A stretch of 64,000 nucleotides of DNA, taken from NCBI GenBank assembly GCA_001986395.2, contig MQVO02000004.1, forward strand, positions 868,001-932,000, in the 5' to 3' direction. The translations under genes and the position numbers were made by a program. The DNA comes from Irpex lacteus. Taxonomy: Eukaryota; Basidiomycota; Agaricomycetes; Polyporales; Irpicaceae. This document shows, piece after piece, positions 48,922 through 62,300 of this stretch. Under the pieces are notes generated by a model. The model made no database searches. It saw only the letters and a list, made by a program, of their open reading frames with translations, and had not been told where the DNA came from. The stretch's first letter is position 1; each line of letters starts with the position of its first letter.

Positions 48922-51900
48922 ATGACTACGCAACCCGTACTGACCACTCTTTCTCTTCCTGCGGCAACCACTTTTCCATCGCCTAACTGCATACAATGGA
49001 CAGAAGACGGCCAAATGGTAGTTCTGACGCGTCAGGCCATTGTAATTATGGTAAGTAATACAAAAGCTCATGCCAGGAGACTCGATTAACACGTACACTT
49101 AGACTCTAGAGCTAGGAATCACCGTTGGGCTGTCGTCTGTTCTTAGGCAAGCACTCGATAAAGGGCCTGGCCAGGAGGGTGACTCCCTCGGCTGGTACAA
49201 GACGATGATTGAAAGGGGTAAAGATGGAGAACCTCATCAGTGGGCATATGATTGTCAAGGTAAAGGCCAGTTTCCCAGCCAAGCATGACCTCAGGGGCTA
49301 AGTGAATGTAGAATGGAGCGCAGTGGCCTTGGGATCGACAGATCTCTCCTTTGTGGGCCTTACTTGCTCTCCAAGTAACTTATATGCTGATGGGAGGTGC
49401 GTTCCTGTGTTTTTATTCTATTAATGCCCCTTTTTTTACCACGGCTTTTCAGTTGTGTGATAGCTGTGTTGGACTCGAACTTTGAAGTAGCGTTGTATAA
49501 GCCGGTCAAGAACCAGCTCTCGGGGAGATGGACTAAGGTAAGTAAAGAGAGCTGTAACGCACCTCCTTAGATAGGAGATTCAGGTGTGTTGCAGATAGAT
49601 GACCTCGAGGGCGCTGTTGCGGATGCTGTCAATGAACTTGCGAAAGATAGCGAATCCTCGATCCCTAGTTTGTTCCATACCTTGCACAAACAACTGTCAA
49701 GTAAGTGAGGACCTCGGATAGACTGCAAATTTTCTCACTCAATTCACAGGTATTTCGTGGTCCCTGCAGACTAATTTTGGCATGACCCCCGCACCATATG
49801 TCGACGGTTCAGTTCTCGCCGCAGGAACGTGTGCTGGCTCAGTGCATCTTTTGAGGTACTTCCCTAAGCTGGCAAGTCCGAAACAATTGCTGATTCTGCA
49901 CAAGCTTAGATATCATGGACAACAGCCTGCGCCCATCGAGGTAGTCGAGACGATTGAAATCTCCGACAAGCGGATCATTCATCTATCCTGGTCTGCCTGG
50001 AGAACTAATGCACCTAAACAAGGTTCGTTCCATGCCCTCCTCTCCTATGAGTTGGCTTGACGATAATACCTTCAGCCGAGGCATTACTCGCATGTGCAGT
50101 CGCAGATGGCTCTGTTACTATCATAAAGATAAGCCAATCACTGGAACTCAGAAGCTCTAGCCCAGCGTTGCTTAAAGAGTACAAGATTACTCTTGCTCAA
50201 GAGATACTTGACAATGCCTGCGAACCAACGAGAAGGACGACTACTTCTTTGCGGTGGATCACTTCGTCGCCTTCCGAGGTCTGTCGTGGTCTTTACCAAG
50301 CCCAAACTTGCGACTGACACAGAGTAGCCTATTCTTGTATTCAGCAAACCAGGAACAATCCACCTGTGGAAACCAGACAGTAATGAATCGTCGTGGACGG
50401 GCCTTCGTACAATAGCCCTCAAAACGCAGAAGCTATCCGTAGGCTCAACGGCCTTAGCTCCAGTGTCCGGAATTGTCTATCTGTCTCGCCATGATTCCGT
50501 GGTAGTGTCTCTATCCGATGGATCTTTCCATGTCATCAAGAACATGTCAACAGCACCTATACTAGCCTCAGATGATCCTGCGGAGACCATAAGCTCGAAG
50601 ACGCTTTCAACTCTCGTGCGTCAGCACTTCGTCAACATTGAAGGGGAAGGAACACGGAAGCTTGACGTGAACAGCACTCACGGCATGACAGATGTCGATG
50701 GCGATTCTACTTTCCTATGGATACACGAGTGGGTGCTCAGCGCGTTTGAAACCTCCTTGTCCCCTGACAATACTTTGATAGGGCGGTCCGTCCGACAGAC
50801 TTTACATACAAGCATGATGCACAACATTCTGGCATGGTGGTCATGGCCGAGCTGTTCAATGGTGACTCTGGTGACCGTACTTTGGATGATTTGAGGAAAG
50901 CCGTCCAGGATACGTCGGGTTGTGCGTCTTACGTCTTGCAATTTGCGCATCGAACGTTGACTGACCTCGATCTCAGCTACCGGTGAAACCACGATATCCA
51001 TCCTCAGAAAACCTTTCATTCACCTCTACAGGAATGAAGCGGTCGCGGGCAAGGCAGATGGACTTTTAGAGATCATTTCAACTGCCAACCCAGTGGATGA
51101 TAGCCTCGACGTAGAACTCGTATCCTACGATGGCGACTTCAGCGACGACTTGCGTCAACAACTTCGCAAAAGTCTCTGTATGCATATCTTTGGCCGCCCT
51201 GGTTTACTCTCGCGTTGGCTAAGAGTATGCCTTGCCAATTTCTGCGAGGTACGTTCTGAATACTCTACCGAGTCTCCGAACGTGCATAGCTAACAATTCA
51301 TCTCAGAAACGATGCGAGAAATCAGATCTTCAGAACGCTTTCCGTCTCGCTGGAACAAATGCAGGCCAAGAGCTCTGGACCGTGACCTTGAGGATTCTGA
51401 TTAGACACATCAATGCCATCTCAACGATCCTTACTAGTACGTGTCGTATTTCTCGCCAGTCGACCGAGTTGCTAAATTGTGAGATGTGCAGCGGCCGAGG
51501 TACCCTTCGCTCGACGCATCGCGATCCACGCCATGAATTCAGGTATCTCAGAAGCAGAGCAGCTCTCCGCACACCTCGATAAACTGGCCTCGGATGCACC
51601 GAACGTCAACGTCCTTGAAGAGCTCTGCCCCGCATGCAACGCCATCATCCCATTCACAGATCCAACCACGGCGGTCTGTGCAAACGGACATCACTGGCGT
51701 ATGTGCACCCCTCCTTCTCGACCATATCATCTCGAATCTTATATCAAACTCATCCTCGCGTCCTCTAGCACGCTGCTCGATAACCTCTTACATTCTCGCA
51801 ACACCCATGACCCGCACCTGCATCAGTTGCACCAGGAAAGCGTTCTTACCGCCCCCTACAAATGGCACAGGCGCGTCTTGGCTTCCTCAGGCTGCACGGA

Positions 51901-51977
51901 GCTGGCTGGTTGAAGACGTTCTGGACGCAGTGCGCAGGTGTTTGTATTGCGGCAACAACTTCGTTACTCTTGTTTGA
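48922..51977 (+). CDS. TFIIIC subunit with WD40-like N-terminus and C-terminal zinc finger
   Basis: Subunit of the RNA polymerase III factor TFIIIC (the delta/GTF3C4-Sfc9 type), needed at tRNA genes. The N-terminal half is propeller-like: WTEDGQMVVLTRQAIVIMTL, LSFVGLTCSPSNLYADGSCV, AGTCAGSVHLLRYFPKLA, LLACAVADGSVTIIKISQS, KPGTIHLWKPDS. The C-terminus has the TFIIIC zinc-finger pattern: LCPACNAIIPF, CANGHHW, then RCSITS, TCISCTRKAF and ending LDAVRRCLYCGNNFVTLV, so paired Cys ligands and the NGHHW motif are present. About 14 exons. Acceptance rests mainly on the zinc-finger end and the layout. Confidence 0.8.
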
Positions 51978-52908
51978 ACGCGATTGTGCATTACTGTATA
52001 AACTTCATACCACGTCTTCTCGAGTATACGTATTTGAAAGTGCACATACGCGGAGAAGACCATCGGCGTTGACGCATTGCTGGCCTGCATTCGATTACGT
52101 CTTTACGCAATCAATGCGAAACAAACGTTAAACATGAAACACATTCTGAGAGACACGAGAAGAAAAGGGGGCTCTCAAATGACGAGAGATCAGCTCCTTC
52201 CCACCTTCTCTTACACAGCGGTCATGATTGGATCGTCGCATCTAATGCATCTAATGCGACACGTAGCAGCGAGGAATAGGCAATAAGCAAAGTGAAGATT
52301 GCTTGAATACGGTCTCTATGAACGCGGTCTACGTAACATAACGTAACGTAAAACGACCAGGCTGCAAGAAGCAAATTCGGAGATTAAACTCGCGAGACGG
52401 AAGGTACCAGAGGATGATAAGGATAAGAGAGGAAGCTTGTTCTCGGAGCATATATACACGCAGAGAGGGAACTAGGCAGTGAGATGGTAAGGAAGCTAGA
52501 AATACACTAGTGGTACATATTTCAGTTTGACGTATACGACACAGAAAGGGAACGGAAAATTTGACAGGGAGAGAGGAAGAAGGAAGGGAGTGGGAGCGTG
52601 ATAGGCCTGAGAGAAGGAAGAGCATAAGTCTGAGGAGGGAGGAGAAGAAGGTTAAGAAAGGATAATTATACAGGGCGGGCTGTCCGGCAGCTGCGATTGA
52701 GCAGTCAGCATCGGAGAGACGGGGGAGACGGTTAAAGGCGATACGATAAGCCAGCAAGAACCCAAGCAGCACCAAGAAATAGAACAAGAAAGAGACCTCT
52801 GGGCGCAATAGCAAGCAAATACGCATACCGGATCTAAGCCGCAGCATCGTGTTCTCTACCTCCAAGCAGGCGAATCAGGCAGAGCTACGATTTGCCCTCC
52901 GGGGCCAG
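51978..52908. other. Convergent 3' region
   Basis: A 178-codon minus-strand frame (52329-52865) has a Leu/Phe-rich look but no start context or splice partner that I trust; it lies in the likely 3' region of the next gene. Purine-rich strings (gggagagaggaagaagg near 52570) are present. No gene assigned. Confidence 0.45.
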
Positions 52909-54146
52909 TTAACAGTGGCACGTCACGAGCAACACTCCCAGCCCCGAATTCTTGACGTAAGCCCTCGGGACCTTTCTTTGTCCTTTCCCGCGGGATAAGT
53001 CCTTGATCAACGCCTTGCGGCTCGGGTGCATCACATTACGCAGAGCATCCAGGCCCTCGTTGCGTACTTCGAGGTAATCGCGGACGTTCAGGAAAACGCT
53101 GGACTTTAGGAGGGCCTTCGCTGCTTTGAGGGAGCGTGGGAGGCTGGGGAGTTGGTAGAAGGGCTGGGAGGTGACGGGGGCAGAGAGAAGGCCGAGTTCG
53201 AGGATGAGAGCCTGGAGGAACGTGAGATTGGATTTCGCTTTCTCTGTGGGCGAGGATGCAGCCAGCACCCTGATGAATAAAAGTGATGATAAAATTAGCG
53301 TTCACGACTCCGACAGATAACCAGGATAAGATGAAGGTTTACTGACTCGGAAACATACTGCACGGCCTCTTCGTACACTGCGGTCTTCGTATCTCCAGCC
53401 TCTGATACATCGTCCACAATAGGGCGTTCGCCCAGACCCGCTACTTCCTCCGCTGTCTCCGTTGCAGGCACGGACGCTGTTGGGAGAACTCCCTTCGCTT
53501 TAGCCTTCGCTTTCTTCTTCTTCGCCTTGCCCGTACCGGTCGCGGATCCCGTCGCGGATGCCGGGGCAGCGCTGACCTTCGCTTTGCTCTTCTTCTTCTT
53601 CGGTTTCGGCGTTGCCACAGGTGCAGGAGCAGTAGCGGAACCAGAGGCCACCGCTGCAGCACGACCAGACCGCCTCTTTCGCCTCCTGCTTCTAGAAGAC
53701 GCCTGAGAGGTTGGTCGTACAGAGTCAGTGTCAGTAGACGAGTCAGACTCGGCGAGATTGAGATTGGACATGTCGTCGGAGAGACCGTCTACGGAAGAGG
53801 CCTCGACGGTCGTGTTCATCAGTGATGCAGAGAGGCTGGACATGCCAGACCTTGGCTGCGAGAGTGGGGGACTAAGAACGATGTACTCATCATCGGAGAG
53901 TACGCCTGGGGAACGGAGGGCTGCTGCGGCAGCGGGCTGTGAGCTGCCACTGGCCGAGAGGTCAGACACCGACCAGACGATCTCGTCGTCGTCGTCTGAG
54001 GTCGAGACATCTGAGAAGCTCCCAAAAGAGTCATCCGAGGACGAGTTGGCCTCTGAGTGTCTGTCAGAGGCGGTCACATATTGGAATGAAGAGGCAATGG
54101 ATGTCGGGGAGAGCACCCGAGAGGCAGGCCCGCTGGTGGTTGACAT
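52909..54146 (-). CDS. Unrecognised Ser/Asp-rich and Lys/Ala-rich protein
   Basis: Two exons, about 390 residues. The first 150 residues are Ser/Asp-rich and disordered-looking (SDVSTSDDDDEIVWSVSDL). A lysine-rich stretch with two similar blocks follows (KPKKKKSKAKVSAAPAS and KAKKKKAKAKAKG), which could be a nuclear or nucleolar targeting region. After the intron (CA then gtatgt..catcag) comes a more folded part: QVLAASSPTEKAKSNLTFLQ, ALILELGLLSAP, LPSLPRSLKAAKALLKSSVF, LNVRDYLEVRNEGLDALRNV and SRKALIKDLSRGKGQRKVPR. I do not recognise the domain. Confidence 0.7.
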
Positions 54147-55246
54147 CGCTAATTAGAGTCGACGGTCGGCGACGACTTGGAGCAGATTAAGCTTGTATGT
54201 TTGTGTGAGATACTGGTAAAGAGATAAGGTGGGGAGAAAAGTGAGAAAAGTGCGGTTGTCAAGTCGAGTCGGTATAAATGGGAGTGGGTGGCTGGAAGGG
54301 GAAATGGTACTCACGGGCGCGGCACTACGGGCCTCGTCTATGTTCTGTCCAATCAGTATTCAGTTCCAGCCTGGTCTCACTCTAAAGTTATCTGGCGTAA
54401 ACTAATATGTAGTAGCACTGAGAGGCAGTAGACGGAGGCAAGGATACAGAGGTAGGAGAGGAGGTTAAGGTAAAGAGGGCTCGGGGGTGTCAATAGATGC
54501 TGGATGTTATATACAGGTACTTCAATGAGCTGATAGTAATTGACATGCTCGACGGCGAGTAACACGAGGTTGCCATGAGATGATGATCCCATCCTCGTTC
54601 TCCATAGATTGCTGTGCTCAATCCAATCTTGTCCTCGTTCAGATGCTCAGATGCTGCGTTTAATGACCCTCGTTGCGGAACACGCCCCCTTTTTCAATTA
54701 TCCCTCCGTGTGGCGGAGGCCAGTCATCAGCTGTTCTGGCCGTGCCGTCCGTCGTCCCCGTCCGCAACGTCTGGGCAAACACCTCGATGTACATGCCTCC
54801 TGGTGAGAATTCGAAATCAGTAGCACGCCGTAAACGTAGAACTCATTATCAGACCGTACCCGATCATGCTCACGGGACACTTGGAAGAGTTTCGGGGTGA
54901 AAGCGTTATGACCAGTGGTATCTGTCGAACATCCTCTCCCGTGCGTCTTCTCGCACACGCAGAGAACCTGGTCCAGAGGTAAACTGGCGTAACCATCCGC
55001 ACCCTATGAATTCATAGCGTATGCTTTGAGAGAGCTCGACTCCCAAAGCGTGATACCCAGTGAGCGGAGTGGGCTCTCGGCCATATTGTCATTAGCTTGA
55101 AACTTCTACACTACACGCCTTGGACTCATGGCTGCTATTATCCGACACAACCTAATAAACGAATAAGGCGAACCACTCCCAAGACTTCACAACAAGAAAA
55201 TTCGACTTACCTAACCATTACACTCTTCCCTAGTCCCTTCTTAGTC
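54147..55246. other. Intergenic region
   Basis: 1.1 kb with the promoter of the preceding minus-strand gene and the 3' side of the next. Frames of 60-86 codons on both strands near 54600-55000 show nothing recognisable. Confidence 0.45.
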
Positions 55247-57427
55247 TTACTGACTAATCCTCCAATAAACAACGCTGTTCCCCCAACCAGCCACCGCTCT
55301 CTGCTCAACCTTTGCGTTCTTCTTCCACAACTTCCCACTCAAATCCTTAACGTCCGCTGTCCTCTCTGCCAACATGAATCTCTGACCATCCTGCGCGTGC
55401 AGCGCCTGGGGAGCAGCCAAACTTCCTCGCTTGCCATTGCCCAACTGGTACTCCTGATTGGCTCCCCACACGAGCAAGTCTCGCCCTCCACCGCCAGGCC
55501 CAGACCGCGCGAGGGTGTCTAGCGTAAGTAGAACGTGTCCAGTTGGTGATACCGATATGTTATGCGGGTAGATAGGCTGCAAGTTGTTCGCCTTTTCGCT
55601 ATCTGAAGGGAGGACGGGTATAACGTTAGAATAGCCTCAAAATTATATCATACAGTAACATGCGTCAGAGAACTAACTTACATTCGAGTAATCCGCTGAC
55701 GTTCTTCGTGCGCACCGGTGTGCCTTGGCCGTTGCTGTATTGCGAGTTGCCCAAACCACCATACTGGCCGTTTCCGCACGCCAAGACGTCGATGTAAGGC
55801 AAGGCACCACCGTCCGCACGTTCAACTTTGAAGAATGTCAAGTCACCTCCTGTGTAGAGGAGAGTGATCGAAGAATCAGGGTACTGTATCACAGCTCGTT
55901 TCAAAGAGAGAACGAACCGGCGTAAACATCCAAGCACATTGTGCGCATAGTTTGGGGTGTTGACCTCCATAGAATGACTTCAGTAGGAACAGTGATAGCT
56001 TCTAATGTCACATTGCCCCCTAAGCCTATCTGTCTGCGCGAGCTTCAGCGCACGGTAATCACTCTTAAGCATACAAACATACCCAAACTGATTCGCTCCC
56101 CACCCAAGGACTCTACCGCTGGTAGTCTTGACGAAACTAGTGCTCCCACCAGCAGCGATAGTCTCAACATTCACCCCCTTCAACGCCGGAATCTCAAACA
56201 GCTTATCCGAGAACCGTATAGTGGAATCATCATGTCCAGATTGAGGGTTCGCGGTCTCAGAGACCTGTCTCTTTGACGGGCTTGCATTGGCATACGGGTC
56301 CGCAACCGATTTCGGTGTCAACTCAATGCTTACACGGGCAGAATGCACGTGCGGGTGACCAAAGGGCACTGAACGATCCGGGACGTCTAACTTCCGTAAT
56401 CCAAGCTGTCCGAAAGCGTTTGCCTTCAGGTTGATGGCATGAGCAAACGTACGGCCTTTTGACGTCAATGCTAGAAGGTGGTTGTCGCCAGCTGCGATCG
56501 AGACGAACCTGTATTGTGAGAGTAAGAAACAGCATATATAGCGATAACTGATAGAAACCCACTTCTCTCTCCATTCTAACTTCTCGTTTGAGTGTATCTC
56601 AGCAAAGTCGACGTCCTCTTCCTCACCCCACATCCATCCTGTCCCCCACCACGAATCACTTGAGGGCGTTGGCGCACCGGCCTCTCGTTTCTGCTCTGAC
56701 CGCTTCGAGGATAACACGTATATTCTACCTGAGGCAGATAGAGCAAATACTCGGTCACCGGTGGCTTGTAGGCTGACGACATTCTGAACAGAAATACATT
56801 GAGAATTGAGCATACAGCCACGCTTTATGGCTGTGAGAAAGCATACCTTATTCCGCAATGTCAGCGCGGGTTTCCCAGAAGTCGAAGGGCTTGAAGCGGA
56901 GTCAAGGGTCCCGAAGTATCCGTCACCCCATTGATACACGTCGCCCTTCGCGTCGATACATGCTGCGTGGTTTTCTTGTAGGACTAAGTCGCGCAGTGCG
57001 ACGCCTTCGAGCCAATCCGCGACGGCGGGTGTTCGGACAGACTCGGGGACTCGTTCGTTCGATGTTAAGGTATGAGATCTTCGTTACACGTTCAGCAATG
57101 TTCGACAAGAGTCATGTTAAATCCAACACACCTATTTGACCCCCAGACTAACGTCTGCAACGACCCGTCCTTCAGGAAGTCTCCGCTGATGACAGAAGTG
57201 GGTTTTGCTCGAGCCAACTCATCCGAGGCTGCGTCGTTATGAATGGGGTTTTGTGAAATGTACCATAGAGTTCCTGCACCTGCAGCAGACGTTGCAAGCC
57301 AGACTAAACGGCGATTCCGAACAATCCGGGCAGCTTGTGTTCGAGGTGGTATGCTCGCAGTGTGAGACAGCAAGCGTTTCGAGGCATAAGGTGCCCTACT
57401 TTGTAGTGTTTGACACGCTCTCAGCAT
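55247..57427 (-). CDS. FMP25: Mitochondrial RCC1-repeat protein, Fmp25-like
   Basis: Beta-propeller protein of the inner mitochondrial membrane; the yeast homologue is linked to bc1 complex assembly. The N-terminus is basic (MLRACQTLQSRAPYASKRLL) followed by a hydrophobic segment LVWLATSAAGAGTLWYISQN, a presequence plus anchor. RCC1-type blades are seen as LVWGSNR, VYQWGDGYFG, GRVLGWGANQFGQIGLG, VLACGNGQYGGLGN and LLVWGANQEYQLGNG. The segment VRTPAVADWLEGVALRDLVL is typical of the Fmp25 group. About six exons; the end is NSVVYWRISQ. It lies head-to-head with the next gene, 158 bp apart. Confidence 0.85.
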
Positions 57428-57585
57428 CGTTCTGGCCAGCTGAAGCAGGTCCTGGAGGTTGAGAGGATACGGTCCAGTGACAAGTCGAGAATTAGCAGCA
57501 AGGCTGTCTTAGGCGCTCTCAGACGTCAGACTTCAAGTTAGCAGCCACCGCCGCTTACCAGCTAACCACCACCAGGAAGTTTGCG
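57428..57585. promoter_or_regulatory. Compact divergent promoter
   Basis: 158 bp between the start codons of the Fmp25-like gene and the myristoylated protein gene. No clear TATA box. Confidence 0.5.
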
Positions 57586-58332
57586 ATGGGAAGTGCGTCG
57601 TCGAAAGCAATAAGACAGCTGCCGAAGACCAAGCCAACATGGGCTGGTGCACGCACACCTGCACCAAGTGAAGCAGGCGTGCAACTGCCCAAACAGACCA
57701 CTGGGAATCTGCCTCCGGAAAGTCATAGAGCGAGCGAAACGCGAACGGAAGGTGTGTTCAATCATGACTGGAAATAAATTATTTCACCCGTATACTGATG
57801 ATTGGGCGACTTTTTGTAGCCATAGAGGAAGATGCACGAGACCCCCACTTCCTCGCCAAACTTAATCACCTAGGGCCCGTAAAAGTGGACCACCACATGC
57901 GCACATACCAAGCGGTAACTACTTACATCTCATTCGCACGCCACAATCTTACCCAAGTTTTTTATGTACAGGCTGCAGGACATGCTCAGCACGTCTATGA
58001 AACCCGCAGACAATCCGAGGTCGAAGCACGCTCGTTCCAACCCTCCAGGAACCACGTACTTGCCTCTAGCCTAAGTGACCTCTTGGACGAATGCAAGGCT
58101 TCAAAATCATCACAGGAACTTGAAGCAGTTGCACGACGATATGATGTCGAGGTTTCAACCCTTGAAAGGCTACGCAATTCAGTGAACAACCCTTCTGTAG
58201 ACCCGTCAACTGTTACCAAGGTCGTTGGAGAAGACGGAGAAGAGAGAGTCACTATGAAGGTACACATATGTGATTAGTGTTGCGCAACGATAGACTAATG
58301 CTAATATATATCCGCAGGTAAAATGGGAGTAG
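57586..58332 (+). CDS. Unrecognised protein with N-myristoylation signal
   Basis: Four exons give about 185 residues. The start MGSASSKAIRQLPKTKPTW has Gly2 and Ser6, the pattern for N-myristoylation, plus basic residues that could aid membrane binding. The second exon has AIEEDARDPHFLAKLNHLG then PVKVDHHMRTYQ. The third has HVYETRRQSEVEARSFQPS, SLSDLLDECKASKSSQELEA and VARRYDVEVSTLERLRNSVN. The last few codons (VKWE) come from a fourth exon. The helical C-terminal half looks conserved, but I cannot name the family. If the protein were mitochondrial like its neighbour, the myristoyl motif would argue for the outer face (inference). Confidence 0.75.
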
Positions 58333-59310
58333 ACTGTTCCCCGCTTTTCACTACCGGGACCGTAGAAAACCTTTCTTCGTTCGGCCCTATCCAAAATCCC
58401 TCGTAATGCCCATCGACGCATATCACAATCATACAGACTTGTACAACATCCCATACCCTGCTGGCGACGCTTCCTTGTTACCTTAACTGTTTCGTGCATA
58501 GATACCATCAACCAACCCCTACTCACTCAGTCACTCAGTCACGCATTTGGAACCATCTCACGTATGTAACCGTTCAGCAATATCTGCGATAGTATCCTCT
58601 ATAATTTCACTGGCACTTCAGCCTGCCCATAATATACATATACGTCGTAGAAAGCCGTCATTCGTGGGTGTAGTGGGAGACAGTCGTAGTGATCATGGCA
58701 CACGAAACTTGGTAAGAGGGGGGAAATCGAAGAGTGGAAAAAAGCATACAAACAAACAAGAACGGGAATCTCGGGCTAACAGGGGTTGTGAAGAGAAAGA
58801 GAAAGAATCGACAGATACTAAACACTACTGTACTTCATCACCCTACTTGATCCAATTTCCGCAATACATTGGTGGTGTGTGCGAACGTTGGTTACTATCC
58901 ATAAAAGCCTCCCATCCTACAGATTTTCGGACTGCCATATACACGGCTAACGAGTGGGTTGTACGAGGGAGATGACGGTAGGAGGCTTATTGTCGAGAAC
59001 GCAAAGCAGCGAGAGCGAGAGAGGGAGAGTGGGGTATAGGTGGTTGGATTGCTCACTGAGCAATTGGAGTTGGAGGTGTGTACACAACGAAGACACGCTC
59101 GAACGAAGGTGGTATGTGTTGGGGCTGGGCGGAGGTGGATGGCAGGGAGTGAAAGCAGTTGAGCGAGGTTTGGTGTGCGTGTCTTCGAGGTTTCTCCGAA
59201 GCGACGGGGGTAAAGCAAAAGAAACGAGAAGAAGTCGTGAAATAGTTCGTGAGCAGATTGTTGTACTGAGCCCAATGTTTTGTATGCGAGACGATGGCGG
59301 ATTTAGCACC
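58333..59310. other. Convergent 3' region
   Basis: 3' sides of the myristoylated-protein gene and the Pumilio gene. A short actcagtc direct repeat lies near 58524-58542. The frames present at 58547-59275 on both strands show no gene character. Confidence 0.45.
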
Positions 59311-62300
59311 TTAAGCGTGGTAGGCAGGCATGTTCGGAGAGTTCTGTTGGTACATTTGATACATATAAGCTTGATAAACGTGGGGCGGGACGGTCTGAGG
59401 TGTTGGCATGCCGTTGTATGGAGCCTGGCTGGCATTCAGCATATTACCGGCCTGGCTAAGGCTGGGAGATTGGGTCCCGAAAGGAACCGTAGAGACTTGA
59501 GACGGAGTCGAATTCTGGCGACGAGGGACTCCATTCCTCGGCGTACCCTCAGGAGTGCGTGCGAATGGGTTGAAGGGGTCAGTGGAAGGCGAGAATGCTG
59601 ATGGAGGATTCGAGCCACGAGCACGAACGACAGCCTGAGGTTGGGCCTGTCCATATCCCGGGTCAATCTGGAGACGAGGAGGGCCAGCGGCAGCGTTTTG
59701 ACCGCCCATCTGCAACGCAGCCATCATGGAGGCAAGGCCCTGGTCAGTAGATGGATAGCCTGCGGGCAGTCCAGGGACACCGTAGTTGTTCTGGGCATTG
59801 TACTTGGTCTTCGTGGGCTGAGGAACGTTGCCATTGTATGTAGGCTGCAAGTTGGGCACAGGAAGACCGACTTCCTCGATGAGTCGGCGGTAAGCTTGGG
59901 TAGCAATGACCTTGAGCTCGATCAACACGCGCTTGGTGGCCTCCACGTAGGTAGGACGCTGTTCGGGCTCGACGAATGGGCTGGTGAGGATCTTGTGGAC
60001 GACAGCGACACCATTGACTTGGTCACCGAGGACATCGGTCAATACATGATCGTTAGGTGACGAGAATAGTGCCTCAACGACCTGGGTCGATGCTTCAGGC
60101 TCCACCTTCTGGTTGACAATCCTGAGAACAGTCAAGGACGCCAACTTGTGAGTGCAGAGGTGAGAGAGATGAGGAGTGAATCGAGGCGCCAAGAGCGTGT
60201 AACGCGACGGGAAGTTCGACGTGTCCAAGAGCCAGGTCAACAACAAGGCGCCGTTGGGATTGGTAGCCAGAGGAATGGAGTTGAGGATGATGGCAGTGGC
60301 AATCTTACGCTGCTGGTTAAGGGTGATGTGCTGACTCTCGAGGCAGGCCCTCATGCTACGAGCACCAAAACGGCCCTGTGCGATCTCCCAAAGACGATCG
60401 ACCATGGACTCGAAGATGAAGTCCGTCGCAGGAGAACCAAAACGCAGGCAACACCTACACGGAGTAAGCATCATAGGCAAACGACTTTCACTGACCACTT
60501 ACTGTACGACATAGTTTCCGAACTGATCCAACAAGAGAGGAGGCACGTAGGGTCTTAGATTCTGCGTGACGAGAGCCACCTCTTCGGGGGTCTGGACGCA
60601 TTCGATAATCTTTTGCGCTGCCCAAGTTCCGTTTTTGTGGATGCCGATCATAGCCAGGTGAGGAGCAATGCGCTCAAGCATGGCAAACCTGGGTCCGGGA
60701 GAGCACTTCTCGAATAGCTTCTGTACAACCTATTTTCGACATATCAGTGGATTGGAATGTCAGATGGTGTGGTGAACCTCACAGTGTTGCCCAGCCAGTC
60801 AGAGGCAAGATCGACAATCTCACCGTCGAGGAAATCAGCGGCGACGTTGTCAATCTCCTCGACAGTGATGGTGCTAGTGTCCAAGCGCTTCCTGAGCTCA
60901 CGCAGTTTGGAGGCATCCCAGCGCCTGTTGTGTTGTCTCTCCGCGACGAGCGGAATGGTGGTGTAGTACATCGTCGGGGGGCGGAAGTCTGTAGATCGGC
61001 GAGTTAATTGTGATGCTTATCTGACGTGCACACACTAGCGGACTTACCGGCCAAAGATTGTATGTCTGCCTCTGCATCAGCTGCGCCAGCGCTCAACTCC
61101 CTCAAGATCATCTGCTGCTCAGTGATAGAGGCTTGCCAGCCAGCGACCTTCGAAGCGGCCTCCAATTGAGCATTGTGCAGACCAGAACCGATCATACTCA
61201 AGAGGAGGTTGGATCGGTAGTTCTCGACAGCACCGCTGAGAACTTGTTGATCTACAGGTATGGTAGAGGCTCCCTTGACGCTGCGAAGGGCGTGGATAGT
61301 TGCACCAACACTGAGATCACCGACGCCCTGCACATTAGGAGCGACTGCTTCGTCCTGACCAGTCCCCTCTTGGCCGTTCTTGACAGGAACCTTAGCGAAT
61401 CCAATGCGGATCGCACCTACGTCACTTCCGAGGACATCTCGTCCGTTCAACGCCTTACGGGCACGTACGGCATCGTCGAGACGCTCAAAGTTGACTAAAA
61501 ACGGTGTCAGAACAAATCTAATTCAATACGTAGATACTTACTGAAGCCACAGTTCTTATGCGTCAAAACGCGAGCAGATTCGATAGGACCGTACGGGCTG
61601 AAAACGCTGAGGATCGTAGCTGGCGTTGTAGTGGACGGGATCGAGCCAATCCAAAGAGCGCGAGTGGGAGTAGACTGCAGTTGGGCATCCATACCGTTGA
61701 GGCCAGCATTGTTCGAGCCTGGCTTTGCGGGTCCACCGGGAGATGTGGCGACAGGGCTGTTAAGGTTAGCGCCTTTGGCAGGAGCGACAGGAGCACTGTC
61801 CGCCTTTCCAAACCCGATGCGAACAGTCTGACCGTTGGGCATGCCAATATCTCCACCAAGTCGGTTGAGAACGTCCTCCTTGGCTCTGATGGCATCTGCT
61901 TGGTCAACAAAGTTGACGAAGCCACATTCCTATAGTGCAGACACATATGAGCAACACACACCAGTGTATGCCGCATGATACGCACCTTTTCGGGGAGCAA
62001 ACGCAAGCTCTCAATGGCCCCGTAAGGAGCGAAGACATGGATAAGCTGCTCACTAGTCACGGAGCTATCTAAGTTACCAATCCAAAGCGAGCGAGTGGGA
62101 GTCTGAATCTGAGTCGCCGAGTTCTCCGCAGACTTGGGCGAGAGCGAGCGACCTTGCCCAGAGGGTGCCTGCAAGTAGGGTGAAGCACGGCTGCCCTGGA
62201 GGTCGGGCGGAGGGAAGTGCACTGAAGGGCCTGTACCTGTACGTCCTGCAATTTTATCTGACCGCAGAATGCCTGATGGCGTGAGGTTTCCACCGCCAAG

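Noticed and set aside
52329..52865. A 178-codon minus-strand frame rich in Leu and Phe
   Set aside because: It lies in the likely 3' region of the next minus-strand gene, has no recognisable domain and a composition explained by purine-rich sequence on the other strand.
58947..59435. Long minus-strand frame overlapping the end of the Pumilio gene
   Set aside because: It overlaps the real C-terminus in another frame and shows only low-complexity Pro/Ser/Thr content.
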